Translations under genes and position numbers: made by a program
Assembly (NCBI GenBank): GCA_963704155.1
Contig: CAVPHF010000024.1
Span: 1 to 64,000 of the forward strand
Length of the DNA stretch: 64,000 nt
Direction: 5' to 3'
Origin: Thiohalocapsa sp963704155
GTDB taxonomy: Bacteria; Pseudomonadota; Gammaproteobacteria; Chromatiales; Chromatiaceae
Notes under the pieces: generated by a model
The model's database searches: none
The model's input: the letters and a program-made list of their open reading frames with translations, nothing else
What the model was told of the DNA's origin: nothing
In this document: one piece after another, positions 9,615 through 17,588 of the stretch
Numbering within the stretch: position 1 is the stretch's first letter
Layout of the letters: each line of letters starts with the position of its first letter

Positions 9615-11240
9615 TCAAGGTGCATCGAAACGCGCGCCTGTGGAGAGGCCCGCTCCACCTCCGAAGGCCCCTGACCCACCGCCAGCAGGGGTCCTACCCC
9701 AGTTATATGTCAAACTCAGAGTCACCCGGTTCTCCGAAAACGACCCGTCGGGTGCTTGCGAATCACGACGCTGTCGGCCAATGCTCGCACCGAGACGCGT
9801 TCTCGCCCCAAGCGCATAGTCCACCCCAAGCTGGAGAGCGTTCTGCGTGAAGTCGAAACCCTCGTCTTGCTCTTCCGAATAATCCCAATAATAGACATTA
9901 GCGGTAGCGGATAGTCGCACAGACAGACGTCTCGAATAACTAAAGCGCATCACGCTGTCCAGCGTCTCCAGATCACTTTCATTGTAATCGCGCCGCGTCA
10001 CGTACCAGCGCCAGTTCGCGCCGTTGCGGCCCCAACTGTAACCGACGTCCAGCTCGAAACGGTCGCGCAAAAAGGTGTCGTCGATCAGTACCGGGGTGGT
10101 AATACTCGCCCCCGTGACGTTGCCGCCGGTGATTGGATCTACGATTGGATTACCGAATATGTCCTCAACCGGCACGACGTCCTGCTGCAAGATCTCGCTG
10201 CGGGCGTCCTGGATCTCAACATCATATCTGGCGCGGAAGGCCCAACGCTTGTGCCTGTGGTTCGCCCGCAGCCTGAACAAGTCACCGTAGTAGGCCTGAC
10301 CTGCGCCGATTTCGAATCGAGAACTTGGCTTGGGGGTCCATCCGAACCAGAGCTCCCAACGCGGGCCGCTGGTGTTCCCGTCCTCGGCTTGAAACGAGTT
10401 ATTGCCATCGTCGTATCCAAGCACGAGGTCGACGCGATAACGCGGACTGAAGATGTAACCGACCCGAGCATCGATGCGCCCGGATCCCTGATCGGTCTCG
10501 GCGTCGAACAGCTGGCGACGCGCATTAATCGACCATGGAATTGTCGTGAACATCGAACCGCTGACCACACGGATTCGCGAGTCGGTCTGCGGCTGACTGC
10601 TCCGACCCCCGCCGTCAGCTGTCTCGGCAGTTGCAACCAGCGCCAGGCCAGGCTCAATCCTCACCGTTGCAAAGCGTCCCGCCGCTATGGGGAGCACAAT
10701 GCGCGGCCTTACTTCGATCGATGCGGTCTGCGTGAAAGCCTCCGGATTGACAGCGCTACCGAATCCGCCGGTGCCACCTTCAAATCCAGAACCGCCAAAG
10801 CCCGTCGAGCCGCCAAACCCGCTAGAGCCGCCAAATCCACCGAATCCGCTGCTCAGGCGCGGGTTGATCAGCGCCTGATTGGCCTGCGCGGTGACATCCA
10901 GAAAGAAGTAGCGCTCGATCACCTCCGTGCGGATCGTCGCCCTGAGCACGTGCGCGACATTGTTGAGATCTGAGTTCCCAGGATACCAGAGGATGCTGGG
11001 CCCATAGTTGAATGTCGCGCGTACCCTTCGTCCGTTCCTCGCCGAGGAGACGAATGGCAGCACTTGGATGATGCCGCCCGTCTCTTCATCGGTTTCGGAT
11101 AGAAAAAGGTTGTCACTGAAGATGAAGCGTCCGACGACCCCTGTGGTGCCTCGCCAGGAGGCGGCCGTCGCGACTGGCACGGATACCCACGAAGCAAAAA
11201 AAGACCAATCCAACAACGGCCAGAAACCGAGCCGAAACAT
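9615..11240 (-). CDS. PEP-CTERM system-associated outer-membrane beta-barrel protein
   Basis: This 541-residue protein has an N-terminal signal sequence (cleavage probably near residue 26, after 'VATAA') and then alternating amphipathic strands such as 'WELWFGWTPKPSSRFEIGAG' and a terminal strand 'RVTLSLTYNWGR'. It matches the TIGR03016 type, an outer-membrane barrel found only in exosortase/exopolysaccharide loci. Residues 131-161 are a Gly/Phe/Ser-rich insert of GFGGS-like units, and the extreme C-terminus is also Gly-rich and extends past the last strand. By position it may be the outer-membrane channel or a surface anchor for the polymer, but no member has a firmly proven role that I know of. 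Confidence 0.85.
   Translation of the reverse strand: MFRLGFWPLLDWSFFASWVSVPVATAASWRGTTGVVGRFIFSDNLFLSETDEETGGIIQVLPFVSSARNGRRVRATFNYGPSILWYPGNSDLNNVAHVLRATIRTEVIERYFFLDVTAQANQALINPRLSSGFGGFGGSSGFGGSTGFGGSGFEGGTGGFGSAVNPEAFTQTASIEVRPRIVLPIAAGRFATVRIEPGLALVATAETADGGGRSSQPQTDSRIRVVSGSMFTTIPWSINARRQLFDAETDQGSGRIDARVGYIFSPRYRVDLVLGYDDGNNSFQAEDGNTSGPRWELWFGWTPKPSSRFEIGAGQAYYGDLFRLRANHRHKRWAFRARYDVEIQDARSEILQQDVVPVEDIFGNPIVDPITGGNVTGASITTPVLIDDTFLRDRFELDVGYSWGRNGANWRWYVTRRDYNESDLETLDSVMRFSYSRRLSVRLSATANVYYWDYSEEQDEGFDFTQNALQLGVDYALGARTRLGASIGRQRRDSQAPDGSFSENRVTLSLTYNWGRTPAGGGSGAFGGGAGLSTGARFDAP
10758..10850 (-). repeat. Gly-Phe-rich coding repeat in the outer-membrane barrel gene
   Basis: Residues 131-161 of the barrel protein consist of imperfect GFGGS units (GFGGFGGSS, GFGGSTGFGGS, GFEGGTGGFG). 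The DNA shows matching short imperfect direct repeats. It lies between two strands, so it is probably a flexible surface or periplasmic loop. Confidence 0.75.
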
Positions 11241-11258
11241 AACGCACGCGCGATCTCG

Positions 11259-12203
11259 TCATTCGTCCTTTTCGGCGCCGTAGCCACCGCTATAACCATA
11301 GCCGTAACCATAGCCATAGCCATAGCCGTAGCCGTAGCCGTATTGATAGCCGTACTTCCCGGACAGAAGGCCGCTCTTACATTTGTTCAAAAGCATATAG
11401 ACGTTGTCGACCCGGCCAAGCTGCGTAATCGTTTCCTTGACCAGTCCTTGCGGGGTTGCTTCATGCTCGACAACGATAACGACTTGCCCCATCAGGGATC
11501 CGAGGACAGGCGCCTCCGATGTCGCAAGCACCGGTGGAGAGTCGAATAAGACGATGCGATCGGGATATCGGGTCGCGACCTCATGTAAGAGTCGCCGCAT
11601 GTTGTTGCTAGCGAGCAACTCGGTAGACTGTTTATGCCTCTGACCCGCAGGCAGAACCGATAGCTTGGGAATGTCGGTGTTTCGAATCAACTCGGACAAG
11701 TCTACGCCCTCATCCAAGTGTTCGATCAGCCCAGGCGCGTCACCAACGCCAATCCGGCGCGACAAACCGGGCTTTGCGACATCTCCGTCGATGAGCAGAA
11801 CCCAACAGTCAAGCTCCATAGTCAGTGATGCAGCCAGGTTGAGCGAAACAAAGGTCTTCCCTTCACTCTGGACCGAGCTGGAGACCATGATTAGATTGGT
11901 CGGGATATTGCCCTCCTGCCGCCGCTCAAACGCGTTCAGCAGCAGTGGGCGCTTGATCATCCGAAACTCTTCCGCAATGCGCTTCTGGTCGGCCTTGCGA
12001 CGTTTTGTCTGATCCGCTTTGGGCAGCACCCTGATCTCGTCAGAGCCCATCAGCCTGAGCGGGCCAGCCCCCTCATGACCGAGCGCCTCTGCAGGCAAAT
12101 CCGCGCCAATCGCACCGAGATCTTGGGACAGGCCAGCAGGATCAACGCCCGGCGCCCACCGTGACGCATCGGCCGGAACCTGCTGGTCATCTGCTGCATT
12201 CAT
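11259..12203 (-). CDS. XrtA-associated tyrosine autokinase with (Gly-Tyr)n tail
   Basis: This 314-residue cytoplasmic ATPase is of the BY-kinase type (TIGR03018-like). Walker A is at residues 108-118 (SSSVQSEGKTF), Walker A' at 135-145 (VLLIDGDVAKP) and Walker B at 218-223 (VLFDSPPV). Residues 284-309 are a tail of alternating Gly and Tyr encoded by a hexanucleotide repeat. BY-kinases autophosphorylate C-terminal tyrosine clusters, so the tail fits, though this one is unusually regular. The 80-residue N-terminal region is variable. It acts with the adjacent chain-length protein to regulate polymer length and export. ATG at 12203 is the only sensible start. The gene lies 80 bases after the chain-length gene. 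Confidence 0.9.
   Translation of the reverse strand: MNAADDQQVPADASRWAPGVDPAGLSQDLGAIGADLPAEALGHEGAGPLRLMGSDEIRVLPKADQTKRRKADQKRIAEEFRMIKRPLLLNAFERRQEGNIPTNLIMVSSSVQSEGKTFVSLNLAASLTMELDCWVLLIDGDVAKPGLSRRIGVGDAPGLIEHLDEGVDLSELIRNTDIPKLSVLPAGQRHKQSTELLASNNMRRLLHEVATRYPDRIVLFDSPPVLATSEAPVLGSLMGQVVIVVEHEATPQGLVKETITQLGRVDNVYMLLNKCKSGLLSGKYGYQYGYGYGYGYGYGYGYGYSGGYGAEKDE
11291..11354 (-). repeat. hexanucleotide tandem repeat encoding (Gly-Tyr)n
   Basis: About ten near-perfect 6-base units (plus-strand CCATAG or CCGTAG, with a few variants) run head to tail and encode the alternating Gly-Tyr tail of the autokinase. Unit length is a multiple of three, so slipped-strand changes would add or remove Gly-Tyr pairs without breaking the frame. 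Confidence 0.9.
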
Positions 12204-12283
12204 TCTATCTCACTCCCCGCCAGCACCCTGACGTGCGCACCGCCTGTCTCATAAAAGGTCGCGTGAAAAAAGACACATGACGG

Positions 12284-13873
12284 TCAAATCGGCAATTTGG
12301 ACGCGACATCGACGTCAAAAAAGAATACGGCCATTATCGCCGCATAGGCGCAGATCAAAACCAAGAAACCTAATACGAAGGCAATATTCCATAGCCTTTT
12401 GCGACGCTCCTCGCGAGGGACCCAAAGCATGTTAATGCTACCGAGCACGGGAACACCGGTCAATTCACTGAGCTGACGGCGATCGAAGAAGACCGGACGG
12501 AGCTGCGCCATCAGGAAAGCGATGGCGAGCCCAGCCGCCAAGGAACCTCCGAATACCGACGACGACATGACAAGGCGATTGGGCGCCGAAGGCTTGTCCG
12601 GCACTTGAGGTGGGTCAAGGGTGCGGAACTTGACAGTATCGACGCTCGTATCGACCTGCCGGGTCATTCGTGCCTGCTCGAGACGACCCATTAGGGATTG
12701 ATGGTTACCCTGGACAATGGAGTAATCACGATTCAACTGCTGCTCCTCCGCTTCGACCTGTAAAACCTCATCGACCGCGGCCTGGAACTGCTCGATCTTG
12801 TTGCGCAAGGTATCAGTCTTGGTGAGTTGCGTGGCGTACTCGGTCTCAGCATCCGCAAGCCGTAACTGCATTTCCTGGTAGACCGGATTCGCGGAAAGTG
12901 ACCGCGCAATCGCGACCTCGTTGTTGCTCTGCTCGTCGACGTAGTTGTCGCGCTCCGCGTTTCGCTTCTCAATCATTCGAGCCAGGGCTTTGCGCATGGC
13001 AATGATCTCTGGGTGTCGCTCTGTGTAGCGTATCAACATTTCGTTGATTTGCGCCTCCATTTCGCGAACCTTCTCGTCCAGAGGATTGGTCACCTCCTTG
13101 GACGAGTCATCGAGCCATGTTTGAAAGAACGGCTGATTAGCACCTTCGCTTTCCATGAACTCCAACTGTGTCATGATCTCCACGCGACGGCTCTCGGCTA
13201 AGGCCAAATCATCTTGGGCCTGCATCAACTCGCTCTGCGCTTCCTTCAGCCGCTCGTAGTAACTGCCTTTTTCTGAAATGACATCGAGGTTGCGCATCTT
13301 GAAATCCTTGAGCTTGCGCTCTGCGTCGATCAATCTGCGCTCGTAGTCTTTTATCTCGCGCTGCAGAAAACGCTCGGCCGAATCTTGGTCCTGCCGAGAC
13401 GAGCCCAGGTTGGACTCAACGAAGATGGTCAACAACGATTGCACTACCCGCTTTGCCAACTCGGGGGAGGGATCTTCGTAGCTGACCGTGTAGATATTCT
13501 GCCCTGTCTGGTTGAGATCAGCATGCTTCTTCAATGTAGCGATCAGCTCATCCATTTCCTCAGGCGTTTTCGCGCGCAAGTCGAGATCGGTCATGCGCGC
13601 TAGCTTCTCCATGTTTTCTCGCCCGAACATGACGCTCGTCATCATTCGAATACGTTGGCCTTCGTTTGTCTGGATAGCCAACCCGCGCAGTAGCGGCGTC
13701 AACACCGAGTCAGTATCGACGTAGACACGTGCGCTCGAGCGGTACTCGTCCGGCAAGGACGCGACGTAAGCCCAACCAATCGGCGAAGCGATGGCGGCAA
13801 TGATGAGCACGTACCAGCGGTAGCGCCAAATGCCACTGAGGTAGAAAAGGGCGAGACGGATAATTTCTTGCAT
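12284..13873 (-). CDS. XrtA-associated chain-length determinant protein (Wzz/PCP family)
   Basis: This 529-residue polysaccharide co-polymerase is of the TIGR03007 type. There is an N-terminal membrane segment at about residues 17-37 (WYVLIIAAIASPIGWAYVA), then a periplasmic region with 'SSARVYVDTDSVLTPLLRGL' and long coiled coils at about residues 165-420, the Pro-rich 'LDPPQVPDKPSAPNR' before the second membrane segment, and a C-terminal pair of hydrophobic stretches. It lacks a kinase domain, which is supplied by the separate autokinase downstream. It sets polymer chain length at the inner membrane. It starts at ATG 13873, 56 bases after the export gene, in the same operon. Confidence 0.92.
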   Translation of the reverse strand: MQEIIRLALFYLSGIWRYRWYVLIIAAIASPIGWAYVASLPDEYRSSARVYVDTDSVLTPLLRGLAIQTNEGQRIRMMTSVMFGRENMEKLARMTDLDLRAKTPEEMDELIATLKKHADLNQTGQNIYTVSYEDPSPELAKRVVQSLLTIFVESNLGSSRQDQDSAERFLQREIKDYERRLIDAERKLKDFKMRNLDVISEKGSYYERLKEAQSELMQAQDDLALAESRRVEIMTQLEFMESEGANQPFFQTWLDDSSKEVTNPLDEKVREMEAQINEMLIRYTERHPEIIAMRKALARMIEKRNAERDNYVDEQSNNEVAIARSLSANPVYQEMQLRLADAETEYATQLTKTDTLRNKIEQFQAAVDEVLQVEAEEQQLNRDYSIVQGNHQSLMGRLEQARMTRQVDTSVDTVKFRTLDPPQVPDKPSAPNRLVMSSSVFGGSLAAGLAIAFLMAQLRPVFFDRRQLSELTGVPVLGSINMLWVPREERRKRLWNIAFVLGFLVLICAYAAIMAVFFFDVDVASKLPI

Positions 13874-13929
13874 CGTGATGCCTAGTGGTTCCGGTTGCTA
13901 CTGGGCGGAATTTCGCATTTCCAGGGGCA

Positions 13930-14550
13930 TCAGAACCAGGACTCCGGAATCAACAGGATGTCACCCGGCTGGAGATCTACATTGGCTGTCAAATCCGCAT
14001 CTTCGATCAGGTCTCGAAGACGGACAGTGTACTGGCGTTTCTCACCGTCCTCGAACCGCACGAGGACCGCGCGGTTGCCATCGGCGAACTCGGTGATTCC
14101 GCCTACCGCTATCATCAAATCAAGCAGCGTCATGCCATCGCTGTACTGCAGCGCTTTCGGCTCGGTCGCCTCACCGAGCACACGTATCTGCTCAGGAAAG
14201 ATACCGACGAAGCCCTGGACGATGACCGTCACAAGGGGATCACGCAAGAACACCGAGAGCGCTTCCTCCAAATCCCGCGCCAACTCGGTCGGGGTCTTGC
14301 CTGCCGCGGGTACGTCTTCTAACAGAGGCGCCGTAATGAAGCCATCGGGCCGAACAGGAACGGTGGTGCTGACCTCGGGGTACCGCCACACGAAGATCTC
14401 GACACTGTCGCCAGGACCAACCTTGTACTTGTGGGCATAGCGCAGTTGATAGGTTGCCTCCGGCAGGGGCGGAAACTTAGGTTTCGCGCAGCCAGAAATC
14501 AATCCCGCCAACACTAAGCCGAGAATCAGAACGAGACGTGCTGTATCCAA
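13930..14550 (-). CDS. XrtA polysaccharide export lipoprotein (Wza/OMA family)
   Basis: This 206-residue protein has a lipoprotein signal: hydrophobic residues 5-18 then the lipobox ISGC with Cys21. It carries the poly-export domain 'YKVGPGDSVEIFVWRYPEVS', 'PVRPDGFITAPLLEDVPAAG' and a SLBB-like region ending 'NVDLQPGDILLIPESWF' (TIGR03027 type). The start codon is TTG at 14550, favoured because a strong GGAAGGA ribosome site lies 6 bases upstream and no in-frame ATG precedes the signal peptide. It should form the periplasmic/outer-membrane export conduit. It is the first gene of the XrtA operon, with a 227-base upstream region likely to hold the promoter. Confidence 0.92.
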   Translation of the reverse strand: MDTARLVLILGLVLAGLISGCAKPKFPPLPEATYQLRYAHKYKVGPGDSVEIFVWRYPEVSTTVPVRPDGFITAPLLEDVPAAGKTPTELARDLEEALSVFLRDPLVTVIVQGFVGIFPEQIRVLGEATEPKALQYSDGMTLLDLMIAVGGITEFADGNRAVLVRFEDGEKRQYTVRLRDLIEDADLTANVDLQPGDILLIPESWF

Positions 14551-14777
14551 GAGAAATCCTTCCGAAATTGCCCGGACGAGTCGCGCGCCGGGAACGATCT
14601 GTGGCAGTCCGCCGACGGCGGCAATTCAAAGTTTCCTAATTATCTCCCCTAATTGTCTCATAGATGTCCGCAAAATTCGTTGATCAGCCAGTGAACTGCA
14701 TCAAGCTTTCCACCGGCCCGGCTGCCGAACGGCAGCGCGCGACAACCCAAACCCAATTTTAGGTGCACTCGATTCCG
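14551..14777 (-). promoter_or_regulatory. probable promoter region of the XrtA exopolysaccharide operon
   Basis: This 227-base gap separates the aminotransferase stop from the export gene. A 6-bp hairpin (GCTGCC, loop of 4, GGCAGC) at 14721-14736 could end aminotransferase transcription. The AT-richer stretch 14630-14690 contains two AATTAGG-type repeats on the minus strand. I found no convincing sigma-54 element, although some PEP-CTERM loci are known to use that sigma factor. Confidence 0.4.
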
Positions 14778-15959
14778 TCAAATACCCGACGCCATAACCG
14801 AAGCGATCCGCGCCGCGGCCTCGCGCAGCCGCTCGGGTTCCACCGTGTAGGCGAAGCGCAGCATACGCGCACTCTCCTTTCCACCAAAATCGATGCCCGG
14901 CGTCACAGCGACGCCCGCGGTCTCGAGCAGGACCTCGGCCAAGTCGGCGGCATCATGGCATTGCGGCGGGATACGCGCATAGACATAGAAGGCGCCGTCG
15001 GGCGGCGACGCAATCTCGAAGCCCGAATCGACGAGAAGATTCACCAATACATCCCGTCTCTCTCGGTAGGCGTCCCTACGTTGGTCGAGCAGCACCAGGC
15101 TTGCCGGCTCCAGTGCCGCCAGCGCGGCATGCTGGGACAGCGTTGGCGCCGCCAGGTAGAGGTTTTGCGCCAGACGCGCGAGCGCTTCGGCGAACTCGGA
15201 CGGCGCCACGAGCCAACCGAGCCGCCATCCGGTCATGCCGAAATACTTTGAAAAGCTGTTCACGACGAACAGGTTGTCGGCGTCATGGCAGGCGGCTGTA
15301 TGGTCTGCTGCGCCATAAGTCAGACCCTGGTAGATTTCGTCGACGATCAGCGCCGCGTCGCGCTCCATGACCAAGGCATGCAGTTCACGGATGTTGTCGC
15401 GCGACATCACCGAGCCGGTCGGGTTAGACGGCGTAGCGACCATAACGGCGCGCACATCCGGCTGCCAGGCGGCCGCGACCTGCTCCGCGGTCAGCCGGTA
15501 GCCCTGATCGGCGGACAGCGGCACCGCGCGGGACTTCGCGCCGATCACCGATACAATGTGGCGATTGCAAGGGTAACCGGGCTCCATGGTTAGGACCACC
15601 TCCCCAACATCCACCACCGCCGCGAGCGCGAGTTGCAGCGCCCCGGAACCACCGGGCGTCACGATGATGCGAGCGGGCTCCACTTCGACCTGATAGCGAC
15701 GGCGGTAATAGTCAGCGATCGCCTGACGCAGCCGCGGCAAGCCAGCGGCTGGCGTGTAGCCAAGCGGCTGCGACGCCAGTGCCTCACGCGCGGCCACCAG
15801 TACCGGCGCCGGCGTGGGAAAGTCCGGCTCGCCGACCTCCAGGTGAATGATGTCTTTGCCGGCGGCCTCGAGCGCCCGCGCGCGCTCCAAGATGCGCATC
15901 ACATGGAAGGGCGCAACCGCCGCCGCGCGACCCGATGGCACGAGCGGTGCCCCCATCAC
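14778..15959 (-). CDS. PLP-dependent class I/II aminotransferase
   Basis: This 393-residue fold-type I aminotransferase has 'HLEVGEPDFPTPAPVL' near the N-terminus, 'IIVTPGGSGALQLAL' for cofactor phosphate contact, 'VMVATPSNPTGSVM', 'IVDEIYQGLTYG' and the PLP lysine in 'NSFSKYFGMTGWRLGWLVAP', and 'RMLRFAYTVEPERLREAAA' at the end. The C-terminal Arg in that last motif would bind the substrate carboxylate. GTG at 15959 overlaps the upstream phosphatase stop (GTGA), so the two are cotranscribed. An ATG follows one codon later. Family members act on Ala, Asp or aromatic amino acids, and I cannot assign the specificity. Confidence 0.9.
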   Translation of the reverse strand: MMGAPLVPSGRAAAVAPFHVMRILERARALEAAGKDIIHLEVGEPDFPTPAPVLVAAREALASQPLGYTPAAGLPRLRQAIADYYRRRYQVEVEPARIIVTPGGSGALQLALAAVVDVGEVVLTMEPGYPCNRHIVSVIGAKSRAVPLSADQGYRLTAEQVAAAWQPDVRAVMVATPSNPTGSVMSRDNIRELHALVMERDAALIVDEIYQGLTYGAADHTAACHDADNLFVVNSFSKYFGMTGWRLGWLVAPSEFAEALARLAQNLYLAAPTLSQHAALAALEPASLVLLDQRRDAYRERRDVLVNLLVDSGFEIASPPDGAFYVYARIPPQCHDAADLAEVLLETAGVAVTPGIDFGGKESARMLRFAYTVEPERLREAAARIASVMASGI

Positions 15960-16741
15960 TGGCCGGACGACGCAAAAGCCTGTCGATGCAGACCGCGCAG
16001 GACGTCCAGGTCGACAAAGCCCGCGCCATGCAGCTCGCCGCTGATGGCCGTTGCAGGCTCGCCCGGCTCGCCGAGCTGATCGACAACCAAGGCCGCACCG
16101 GAGAAGTCCTGCGCCTCGGTATAAGAACTCAGCGTGACCAAGAGCGCGTCCAGTCCGGCCCCAAGCGCCGAGCGCACACCATTCTCTGAGTCCTCCACCG
16201 CCACGCAGGCAGCCGATGGCAGATCCAGTTGCGCAAGCGCCAGATCGAAGATATCGGGCGCCGGCTTCTTATTCGGCACCACGTCTCCGGCCGCGATCAC
16301 CTCGAACCATTCCGCCAGATCGGGCTCCGCGGACGACGACAGCAGCGCCGTGACATTCTCCGGCGTGGTTGTGGTGGCAATCGCCAGCCGGATACCGGCC
16401 GCACGCGCCTCTCGCAGCAGCCGCAACACGCCGGGGCGAAGCGGTATGACGCCCTCGCTCATCATTGCCAGGTAATGTTCGGTCTTGCGTCGGTGCAGCT
16501 CCCGGACATACCCATCGAGCGGTTCCGGGGCAGCGAAATCCGGCTGATACAGTCGCAGGTACTCCTTGATACGCTCCTTACCCCCAGTCACGCGAAGCAA
16601 ATCACCGTACAGCTCCACCGACCAATGCCAGTCGAGCCCGGCGTCGGCGAACGCCGCGTTGAATGCCGGCCGGTGCCCGTCGCGCTCGGTGTCGGCAAGC
16701 GTGCCGTCCACATCGAAAATGATGGCCTGAAGCGGCGCCAT
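15956..16741 (-). CDS. cbbY: HAD-superfamily sugar-phosphate phosphatase, CbbY type
   Basis: The 261-residue HAD-IA hydrolase shows 'IIFDVDGTLADTERDGHRPA' with the two catalytic Asp residues, the CbbY-type cap with 'GGKERIKEYL', 'IATTTTPENVTALL' for motif II, Lys in 'NKKPAPDIFDLAL' and 'VAVEDSENGVRSALGAG' for the last acidic motif. Proteobacterial CbbY removes xylulose-1,5-bisphosphate, an inhibitor of Rubisco, so it hints at a Calvin cycle. No Rubisco gene is in the window. ATG at 16741. It is the first gene of a two-gene unit with the aminotransferase. Another sugar-phosphate substrate remains possible. Confidence 0.85.
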   Translation of the reverse strand: MAPLQAIIFDVDGTLADTERDGHRPAFNAAFADAGLDWHWSVELYGDLLRVTGGKERIKEYLRLYQPDFAAPEPLDGYVRELHRRKTEHYLAMMSEGVIPLRPGVLRLLREARAAGIRLAIATTTTPENVTALLSSSAEPDLAEWFEVIAAGDVVPNKKPAPDIFDLALAQLDLPSAACVAVEDSENGVRSALGAGLDALLVTLSSYTEAQDFSGAALVVDQLGEPGEPATAISGELHGAGFVDLDVLRGLHRQAFASSGQ

Positions 16742-17109
16742 TGCGCGCCCTCCTTACAGTCATTACAAAACCGGCGAGGAGACTACCACAGCTCAGCGTC
16801 GACGCGTCGGAAGTACCGCCGTGCTTGTCATGGCAAGTCGCCAACACAACCCGCTCGCGGCGCTGACGCGGGAAACCGAGGCCGGAACGCGAGAGCGAGT
16901 ATTGCCCACCGGGAACGCATCTGGTAGAAAAGCGCGCTTACCGCCGTTCGAGTCTCGCGGATAGAGCGTGATACCGTTCAGTTCCGCAACACAGTCGCGA
17001 ATCGTAAGCAAGGCCCGCAAGAGTGGCTGGGCGGACGTCGCCAAAGGACGATCGAGCAGAGCGAACGGCACACCATCCGACGAGTTCCATTGTCTTCGGG
17101 AGCACAACA
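16742..17109. other. intergenic region between cbbY and dksA
   Basis: This 368-base region separates divergent genes and should hold both promoters. I see no open frame with family similarity, no RNA gene and no strong hairpin. The dksA ribosome site GGGAG lies at 17097-17101. Confidence 0.5.
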
Positions 17110-17544
17110 ATGGCCGAGGCAGACAAAAAAGGCGCAAGTGCGTTCGGGTTCGAGCCCTATCAGGCCGGCAAGGACGAGGACTACATGAGTCCGGAGCAGG
17201 AAGAACACTTCCGCGCGCTGCTGCTGGAATGGAAGCGATCTCTCATGGAAGAGGTCGACCGAACAGTTCATCACATGCAGGATGAGGCAACCAATTTTCC
17301 TGACCCCAACGATCGCGCGACGCAAGAATCCGAGTTCAGCCTGGAGCTTCGCACCCGCGACCGCGAACGTAAACTGATCAAGAAGATCGACGAAGCCTTG
17401 GGGCGCATCGACGAGCACGAGTATGGCTACTGCGAGGCCTGCGGAGTCGAGATCGGCGTCCGCAGGCTCGAGGCACGGCCAACGGCCACGCTTTGCATCG
17501 ACTGCAAGACCCTGGACGAGATCCGCGAGAAACAGCGCGGCTGA
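17110..17544 (+). CDS. dksA: RNA polymerase-binding transcription factor DksA
   Basis: This 144-residue protein has a coiled-coil hairpin (residues about 25-100) with 'DPNDRATQESEFSLELRTRD', the conserved acidic tip region, and a C-terminal zinc finger 'CEACGVEIG' followed by 'CIDC'. I set the start at ATG 17110, with GGGAG 8 bases upstream, rather than the in-frame start at 17023 because family members begin about here. DksA works with ppGpp in the RNA polymerase secondary channel to control rRNA and amino-acid promoters. It is followed by gluQ, the usual gammaproteobacterial neighbour. Confidence 0.96.
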   Translation: MAEADKKGASAFGFEPYQAGKDEDYMSPEQEEHFRALLLEWKRSLMEEVDRTVHHMQDEATNFPDPNDRATQESEFSLELRTRDRERKLIKKIDEALGRIDEHEYGYCEACGVEIGVRRLEARPTATLCIDCKTLDEIREKQRG

Positions 17545-17588
17545 TCCTGTCGCCTTTTCGGAGACTCGACGCAGCCGCTGGGTCACCG

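Noticed and set aside
10758..10850. Gly-Phe repeat considered as a PEP-CTERM sorting signal region
   Set aside because: No Pro-Glu-Pro motif, membrane span and Arg cluster follow. I found no PEP-CTERM tail on any protein in the window.
11291..11354. Hexanucleotide repeat considered as a CRISPR-like or regulatory array
   Set aside because: Units are 6 bases with no spacers and lie in frame inside a kinase gene, so it is a coding microsatellite.
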